From Gentiana macrophylla (lineage: Eukaryota > Streptophyta > Magnoliopsida > Gentianales > Gentianaceae): a stretch of DNA of 64,000 nt. The position numbers and the translations under genes are program-made. The DNA lies in the NCBI GenBank assembly GCA_026214975.1, contig CM047806.1:6113822-6177821 (forward strand). Reading direction: 5' to 3'. Positions within the stretch are counted from its first letter, which is position 1. Each line of letters begins with the position of its first letter. The notes below the pieces were generated by a model, which saw only the letters and a program-made list of their open reading frames with translations, ran no database searches and was not told where the DNA came from. Positions 57,578 to 64,000 of the stretch are shown piece after piece.

Positions 57578-58963
57578 CCCGGGAAACACATCACCGTGCC
57601 CAAAAGCACCTTATTACGCCAGAACCATGTGCAAGCAACAGTTTCCCTAAAGATATATTTCCCATCCACCAAGGCATAATGGCAAACATTGCCTTGAGAG
57701 AGATTGAAATCGAGTCACATATCAATCCTTCTAAAACCAAAAAAACGAGCATGCCAAGAAAGAGGGAGAAGCGTCTTCCAAACATTGCAAATCCAGTCAC
57801 AATCTCTAACCGTGTGGAGATTAGTCTCAATACAAGTACCACAAAAGGGGCAGGAAGAATCAGCACCTTGAATGCGTTGGGCAATAAGCCCATTAGTCTT
57901 GAGAATGTTGCTTCAAGCCTCCCAGAGCGTCAAGTTAAGTCTCTCCGGGCCCTTAAGGCTCCAAATACGCATCCAAAAACGAGAGTGAATGGTGCCACCG
58001 GCCGCCTGCAAAATATCATAAGACGATTGAACTGAAAAAGTTCTCGTTGATGAATGCTTCCAAATCCAAGAATTGGAAGAGGGATTCCAACTCAGGCCCT
58101 TGCGTAAGAACTCCTTAATACTTAGAATACTCCGCCAAGCAGGGGATGGGTTAGAGCGCCCCGAACCATCATTGAGTAAGTCCCCGTATTTACCTTTGAA
58201 AAACGAACCCAAAGGCGTATTGGGTTCGTTAATAAACGCCAACCACGCTTGCACATGAAGGCCAAATTCATGAGCCTAGGAGATTTAATACCGACACCCC
58301 CATGACTCTTGGGGGAACAAATTATTTTCCACACACTGTATGCAATCTCAGTTTGTAATCATCACCCCAAAAGAAACATCTATTAATCTTATTGAGCAAA
58401 TTTATCTGTTCCAATGAATTTTCACCGTTTGCATAGTATAATATGGGAGAGCAGAAACCGTAGTTTGAATAAGAATACACTTCCCGGCCTTGGATAGCCG
58501 CTTTGCCTTCCAACCAGAGAGGCGCACATGCGCTTTATTGACAATAAAATCAAAGTGGCTACTTTTGATCCATGAGTGAAAGACCGGAACACCGATATAT
58601 TTCCCCAAATTGGAGGAGAAGGGGATCTTAAGCATCGAGCTCAACACACTCTTGAGATAGCAAGGTGTGTTGCTGAAAAAAAAAGTCTACTCTTACCAAG
58701 GTTGATTCGTTGACCCGAGAACAAACAAATATTTGACAAGAAATTATCCATGTACTTAATGTTGGATGAAGAAGCCTCCCCAAAAAGAAAAAGATCATCT
58801 GCGAAGAGAATATGCGAAATGCCAATACCCCCTTTAGAAATTCTATAAGGCTTCCAACCACCCTGATCAACAGACTTCTGAATATTTGACCCCAAAACCT
58901 TCATGCAAAGGACAAAGAGGTGTGGAGAAAGAGGGTCACCTTGCCTCACCCACATTGTGGCTC
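57578..58963 (-). pseudogene. LINE (L1-type) reverse transcriptase 3' part, 5'-truncated
   Basis: Minus-strand frames read MWVRQGDPLSPHLFVLCMKV, GIGISHILFADDLFLFGEAS (RT box with FADD), GQRINLGKSRLFFS, then LGKYIGVPVFHSWIKSSHFD, HVRLSGWKAKRLSKAGKCIL, CSPKSHGGVGIKSPRLMN and RTFSVQSSYDILQ, ending in a zinc-binding RVT-like tail. This order (RT fingers/palm end, then the zf-RVT region) is that of plant L1 LINEs. It begins abruptly within RT at about 58963, the usual 5' truncation, and has several frameshifts. No poly(A) tail is obvious at 57578. Confidence 0.9.
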
Positions 58964-59735
58964 TTCCGGTGTGTTCTTTAACTGTGTAAACATTTACACT
59001 AAATATAATACTATTCCTTACGTCTTATTTTAAATGCCTCGTTTGATGCTAGATTTTATACTTATGCTCTTTAAGTGGTTGTTGAAGTATTTAATATTAC
59101 ACATTCTTTATTATAAATAATAATATTAATTAAGGTTGAAGGGTGTTTATATCTACATACTTATTAAAAGGGTGAGCAAAAAACTCCCACATTAAGCCAC
59201 GTCCTCTTTTACATATGTTCAGAACAATTCCAATGCTGCCATCTGTTAAGGCTGGTTTATAAATTTATTTATTTATTTATATTATTCACAATTACAGTTG
59301 TGATACCATGTTAAAGAGCTGGCCAAGAAAGTTTTCACTTCTTCCTATAATAAACAGATTTTCGTTGATTCACCTGTCACCACCGTTACCTTCCAGACTT
59401 TTGGGTCCAACGAAAACACTATTTTCTTGATGACTCTTCACAATAACTCTATTTTCTAGATTAACAATCTCTCCACTTTTCCTCTTATCCTCCAAAACCC
59501 CACCGAATTCATCTTTTTTTCTGCAAAATTTTCTCTTTTTTTTTGTTGAAGAATAAATGGGAGGATCTGAGGACGGTAAAATGAACGTCGGTACCGGATT
59601 TCATCCATTGGAGTCGGGGCTATGGTTGTAAACCACTACTTGTGAAAATGATTCATGTGAGACGGTTCAGTTGTTGCTACATAGTATTCAAGCACTGCTA
59701 TCGTAGGTGTTGAAGCCTATTCTTTGTGTGATATA
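58964..59735. other. Unassigned stretch
   Basis: No supported gene. A short open block at 59557-59631 reads MGGSEDGKMNVGTGFHPLES then GLWL and a stop, and could be a relic of a coding exon; it is too short to judge. 59008-59060 has phrases like those in Stowaway MITEs (CCTTACGTCTTATTTTAAAT). Confidence 0.4.
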
Positions 59736-60214
59736 TGTTATAACGGATCGATCAAGAAGTGATGGTGATTGTGAGTAAAGAAAAAAAAATCAACAAGTAA
59801 ATAATACAGAAACAAGAAGAACACGGATTTAACGTGGTTTTCCGACAATGTGTCGACTACTCTACGAACAAACAAAGACTATTTTATTATCACGAGAAAG
59901 TTACAATTTACACGCATTTACAGATGGTATTTGTAGCCTTGGGAATCCAACCCTAACCGACTTAACAGCCAAACCAGATAATGACTGAAATACCCCAGAA
60001 GTAACCTTAGCCAAATCGGAAAACCTGCAAACGTGTTTCCCAAGTAATATTGAGAAACAACTCAGCAGACAGCCCAATGTTGTGTTGACCAGATCACAGT
60101 TTCCACACCAGACTCAGCTGACCAAACTCAGCAGAATAGTTTAAGTCACCATTACAAATTTTCACCTTGACTTGAACTCCGTTCAGACTGACCAGATGCA
60201 CAAACAAGTGCCAA
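59736..60214 (-). repeat. Copia 3' LTR (about 479 bp)
   Basis: On the + strand it runs from TGTTATAACGGATCG. The U5-like part CGTGGTTTTCCGACAATGTG with GTCGACTACTC matches, in reverse complement, the LTR at 20030-20587. The PPT-like GACAAAGAGGAATTT lies next to the other end (about 60216-60230). Confidence 0.6.
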
Positions 60215-60269
60215 AATTCCTCTTTGTCTTCAAATTTGAATACCTTAGCAGAACTTTTATCTTCATATG

Positions 60270-60896
60270 AGTATTCAGATTAACAGCTTTGGATGTTCAG
60301 CAAGTCCAGACACAACTGAAACTTGCTTCTTGGAACTGGTTTGGTGAACATATCAGCAGGATTAACATGAGAGCTGGTCTTCTCCTTTTTGACCCTCTTA
60401 TCATTTCTCAGAAAATGGTACCTAACATTAATGTGCTTGTTTCCCTCATGATGAACTTGATCCTTAGCCAAGCATATTGCACTGAGAGTCTGAGGCTGTC
60501 ACAATACACTTTAGCTTGATCTTGATGCAGACTCAGACCATTGACTAGCCCTTTTAACTAGATTGCTTCATTTGTTGCTTCTGTCAGTGCCATATACTCT
60601 GCTTCAGTAGTAGACAATGTCACTGTTTCCTGTAATGTTGCCCTCCAACTTACCTTAGAACCACCCAAAGTAAACACATACCCAGTCATAGATTTTCCGT
60701 TGTCCACATCAGCAGTATAATCAGAATCACAGTACCCTGTGACTAAACATTGAGTACCACCTCCATATATGAGTCCAATATCAGATGTACCCCTAAGGTA
60801 CCTAAACATCCTCTTCACTACTTTCCAGTGTTCCTTCCCAGGTTGATCCATAAACCTGCTGAAAACACTGCCTGCCTGAACCAAATCAGCCTAGTA
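60270..60896 (-). pseudogene. Copia RNase H
   Basis: Reads ADLVQAGSVFSRFMDQPGKE, HWKVVKRMFRYLRGTSDIGL, VTGYCDSDYTADVDNGKSMT, GGSKVSWRATLQETVTLSTT and EAEYMALTEATNEAI; after a frameshift comes KHINVRYHFLRNDKRVKKEK, NPADMFTKPVPRSKFQLCLD and a stop. RNase H acids D (CDSDY) and E (EAEY) are kept. Confidence 0.93.
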
Positions 60897-60901
60897 TAGA
60901 C

Positions 60902-62663
60902 TGCTGGATATACAGAAACCCGAATCCGGATCCGATCCATAATTGGATCGTCAGATCTGATTCACAGCACCGATCGAGACACTCGAACGTGCATAGCGGA
61001 AGCTACGAATTAAATTTGCATGCGATTTTACCACGATTTTAATTCATAGAATTAATTAATACAACTATGAGAAGGCTGAAGATTTACCCTATAAAAGAGG
61101 ATGAGTAATCAACAGAAAGGGAGAAGCCGCAGTCTTCCGGATTGTATCTCCAAACGACGACTGGTGGACGTCGATCATCGTAGTAGAACCTCCTTGAATA
61201 TGCTCCAAGAAAAACCCTAGGTTTTTCTCCTCTTAATGGCTACAACAAGAAAACTAATTTTTCTCTTCTTTTTAATTTAGATGTGGCGCAATTTTGTAAT
61301 GTCAATTGTGCTAGGAGGAACTCTCTTTATATAGGAAAATAACTAGTAAAGAGAGAGTTATCATTTTCACATTATAATTACCTATTCCCATAAGGAAAAG
61401 ATATTTGACATAAGAGATAATTCCCAAAAACAATCTCTTATCTTTTCCATTAATGATCTAACAAATAAATAATTAACTAATTACACGTGTGACATAATCT
61501 AGAAAAATTTCTTTTCCTAATTTTTTCACAAAAAATAGGCGCCACTTTTGCCATTTTTAATAGAAAATGTCTTTTATATTTTACATATTATTTACCAAAT
61601 AAATAATATTGCATATTCATTAAATAGACCAACTATTTAATTTATTCTCGAGGTTCCACAAAACGAGAAAACACTCGCGTGTTATGAGCCAACCCGGAGA
61701 CCATGGACCTATAACTAGTAGCTACAATAAATTGAAAAAAATATTCATCGAACAGAATATTTCTACTCAACTCATTAATCTCGGAATTAAGCCACCATAA
61801 ATCCAAAACTGAACTCTATCGATTATAGATATAACTTATTCTCAAAGCGTCGAGTCGATAAGTGTCCATTTATATAACCATTATATACAGACTAACCCTC
61901 CATAGACTATCCGTAATGAAGCGGGAATATTTCCGTAAACCTTCTCCATTACATCTTATCCAAATTTACCATTAACCCACTAGTGATCAATTAGTTCATA
62001 ACCAATACGAACTCCCGGGATCGATCAATTTCTAACAAATAAGGGGATTGTCTTTCTACTTCCCGCATGAAGGAATGGATTCCATATTTGTGAGACGCAC
62101 ACTCCACACCCATTCCAGAATAGTGCCGACGTGAAAGTGATTCGGACCGGGCCGCTTAGCGATCCTTAACGAACACATCAAACCCTATCTTGAAATAAGC
62201 AGGCGTCTGCAATCACTCCAGGATTAAGGTTAATCCATATATGATCATCTTGTATTTTAATAAGATTTCTCAATCACGGAATTATATGAGAAACGCAGAT
62301 TAACTCGGTCCAGTCCTATATGACTCTCATCATATATAAATGCCCCACTTAGATAACCAATATCGACGGCCCGGATAAGACGGTTACACCATAAAGTGTT
62401 CTGGGCGCATTAATGGTGGTTTAATCAATAGGCCCCATACTTTGATTAAGTTCACCACGGACTAACAGTTCAAGTGTATCACCACAAACTTAATCCTCAC
62501 GTGTGATACACACTAAGTTATATGGCTACATATGATACAACTTGGGGTTTTCAGTAGTGTATTACTTACAAGCACGAAGCAAGTAATACATTGAGAATAA
62601 ATCTGTCATTTATTAATTATAAAAACAATTACAGAAATTGTCTTTCGGGCGCTACTTCCAACA
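60902..62663 (-). mobile_element. Solo LTR inserted in copia RT (1,762 bp, TSD TAGAC)
   Basis: Flanked by TAGAC on both sides (60897-60901 and 62664-62668). On the minus strand it starts TGTTGGAAGTAGCGCCCGAA and ends ATATCCAGCA. Joining the flanks restores a copia reading around LLYVMVYT-ADLVQAG. A second LTR of the same family begins at 63156 in the opposite orientation. No internal genes. Confidence 0.92.
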
Positions 62664-62668
62664 TAGAC

Positions 62669-62852
62669 CATGACATACAATAAACTGCCTACTGCACTAG
62701 CATATGGAACTCTTGACATGTATTCTTCCTCCTCAGCTGACTGTGGAGCAAACACAACAGATAGATGTAGATTTGATGCCATAGGAGTATCTATAGGTTT
62801 GGATGCTGACATGTCAAACTTGGATAATATCTTTTCAATATACCCTTGCTGA
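62669..62852 (-). pseudogene. Copia RT C-terminal fragment
   Basis: Reads QQGYIEKILSKFDMSASKPI, DTPMASNLHLSVVFAPQS and RVPYASAVGSLLYVMV, the usual copia segment between the RT core and RNase H. It continues at 60896 across the solo LTR. Confidence 0.9.
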
Positions 62853-62854
62853 GA

Positions 62855-63155
62855 CTAGGGGTGTTCACGGTTCAGTTCGGTACGGTTAATGGCCGTAGCC
62901 GGAACCGAACTGAAAATTTCGGTTAGTAAATATCTGAAACCAAAACCAAACCGTTTACTTTAAGGAACCGAACCGAACCAAAATATATGGTTTGGTTCAG
63001 TTCGGTTAACCGAAAACCAAAATAAACTTTAACAATTCTATTTGATCATAAACGGTTCGGTTTTTTATTCGGGTTTCATTCGGTTATAAACGGTTCGGAT
63101 AACGGTGTCATTTTAACCCTTTACCTTATCACGACAGCCATTGCTGTGTAATACA
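62855..63155. mobile_element. Degenerate hAT-type MITE rich in CGGTTCGGTT words
   Basis: Starts CTAGGGGTGTTCACGGTTC, then many copies of GGTTCGGTT / AACCGAACC. Elements with a TAGGGGTGTTCA end and CGGTTCGG-rich interiors are common plant MITEs. The opposite end is not found; the sequence stops resembling it near 63115, and an LTR starts at 63156. Confidence 0.5.
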
Positions 63156-64000
63156 TGTTAGATGTAGTGCCCGAAAGATAATTTATGTAATTGTTTTATA
63201 TTAATAAATGACAGATTTTATTATTCATCTTATTTGCTTTGTGCTTATATAGTATACACTGCTGCAAACCATAAGTATATCTGTATGTAACCACTTAGCT
63301 CAGTGTATGGAATGCACGAGAGGATTGAGTTAGTGGTGATATACTTGAAGCTGTTAGTCCGTGGTGAACTTAATCGAGTTTAGGGTCTCTTGATTAAAAC
63401 ACCAATAATGTGCCTGTAACACTTTAGGGTGTGATAGTCTTATCCGGTTTGTCGGTAGAGGTAAATACTACGTGGGGAATTTATATATGATGGCATTCAT
63501 ATAGATGGACCGATTTAATCTGAATTTCCGATATAATTCCGTAATCGAGGAATCTTATTAAATCATTAGATGATCATATATGGATCAACCTTAATCTGAG
63601 GTGATCACAGGTGCCGCTTGTCTCGGGTAGTGTTTGATGTGTTAGTTACGGTTCACTTGAATATGTGTTCCAAGCCACTTCTCATTGGCACTATCTCACG
63701 ATGAGTGAGTAGTTCGATTTTCACAGACATGGAATCCATTCCTTCCTCGCGGGAAGTAGTAGACGATCCCCTTATTTGTTAGCCCGAGAAAGTGATCGAT
63801 CCCGGAGTTCACATTTGACTAATTAGCTACTAGTAGGATATGTGTACTAATTGATCATCGAGGTTAATGGTAAATAAGGATAAGATATTTCGAGTCGGGT
63901 TCACGGAGACTTCCCACTCGTAATGGATAGTCTATGGAGGTTAATCCGTATGTAGTGATTATATCAATGGACGCTTATTCACTTTATGGGTTGAGTATAA
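63156..64000 (+). mobile_element. LTR of the same family as 60902-62663, cut by the window edge
   Basis: Starts TGTTAGATGTAGTGCCCGAA and aligns along its whole visible length with the reverse complement of the solo LTR (for example TTAGTCCGTGGTGAACTTAA and AATTCCGTAAT). It could be a solo LTR or the 5' LTR of a full element outside the window. Confidence 0.85.

Larger units (their letters stand above)
59736..62855 (-). mobile_element. Copia element 3' half, minus strand, cut by a solo LTR
   Basis: The 3' LTR (59736-60214) is preceded on the minus strand by RNase H (60896-60280) and, after a solo-LTR insertion (60902-62663), by RT C-terminus (62852-62669). Domain sequences suggest a Tork-like copia lineage. 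The 5' part is beyond a MITE and another LTR at the right edge or is absent. Confidence 0.85.

Overview
The window looks like repeat-rich nuclear DNA of a flowering plant, most likely a eudicot. It is AT-rich, has plant-type introns, and carries Ty1/copia, Ty3/gypsy chromovirus, CACTA, hAT, Mutator-like, Helitron, SINE, LINE and MITE sequences. I cannot name the species. All calls come from reading the sequence; no database search was possible.

Only one gene looks intact: a small two-exon C2H2 zinc-finger gene at 54652-55043 (+). Almost everything else is a pile of nested mobile elements. Many insertions can be dated against each other because target-site duplications (TSDs) or uninterrupted sister copies are visible.

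Layout. 1-361: a G-rich minisatellite ending in a Helitron-type 3' terminus. 362-3487: a TE-derived unit (arm A) holding a 1,075-bp solo LTR. 3500-8600: a chimeric copia fragment, a CACTA-type end, a 25S rRNA fragment and small MITEs. 10013-19819: a Mutator-like element split by a degenerate gypsy chromovirus (10786-19402), itself split by two solo LTRs (13151-14947 and 15615-17554). 20030-20587: a copia LTR. 20821-35080: a repeat-protein gene fragment interrupted by a 13.9-kb CACTA-type element (21029-34907, TSD CAC). That element carries an SPX-domain pseudogene with its introns, a foldback element, a TRIM-like element, a second Helitron-type end and a gypsy LTR fragment. 35896-42672: a complete but dead copia element with two 244-bp LTRs and TSD CTTAT, carrying a younger LTR element and a MITE. 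42966-52725: arm B, the inverted sister of arm A, split by a hAT element (43312-44560) and by about 6.7 kb that starts with another CACTA end and contains a SINE, exon-like blocks and a LINE-like retroposon. 54652-55043: the zinc-finger gene. 57578-58963: a 5'-truncated LINE. 59736-64000: a copia element cut by a solo LTR, with a second LTR of the same family facing it at the right edge.

The parts do not form a pathway. The points of most interest are the SPX pseudogene inside a transposon, the inverted sister arms that act as each other's empty sites, and gypsy-type LTRs that each reiterate their own short word, in two cases a 12-bp palindrome.
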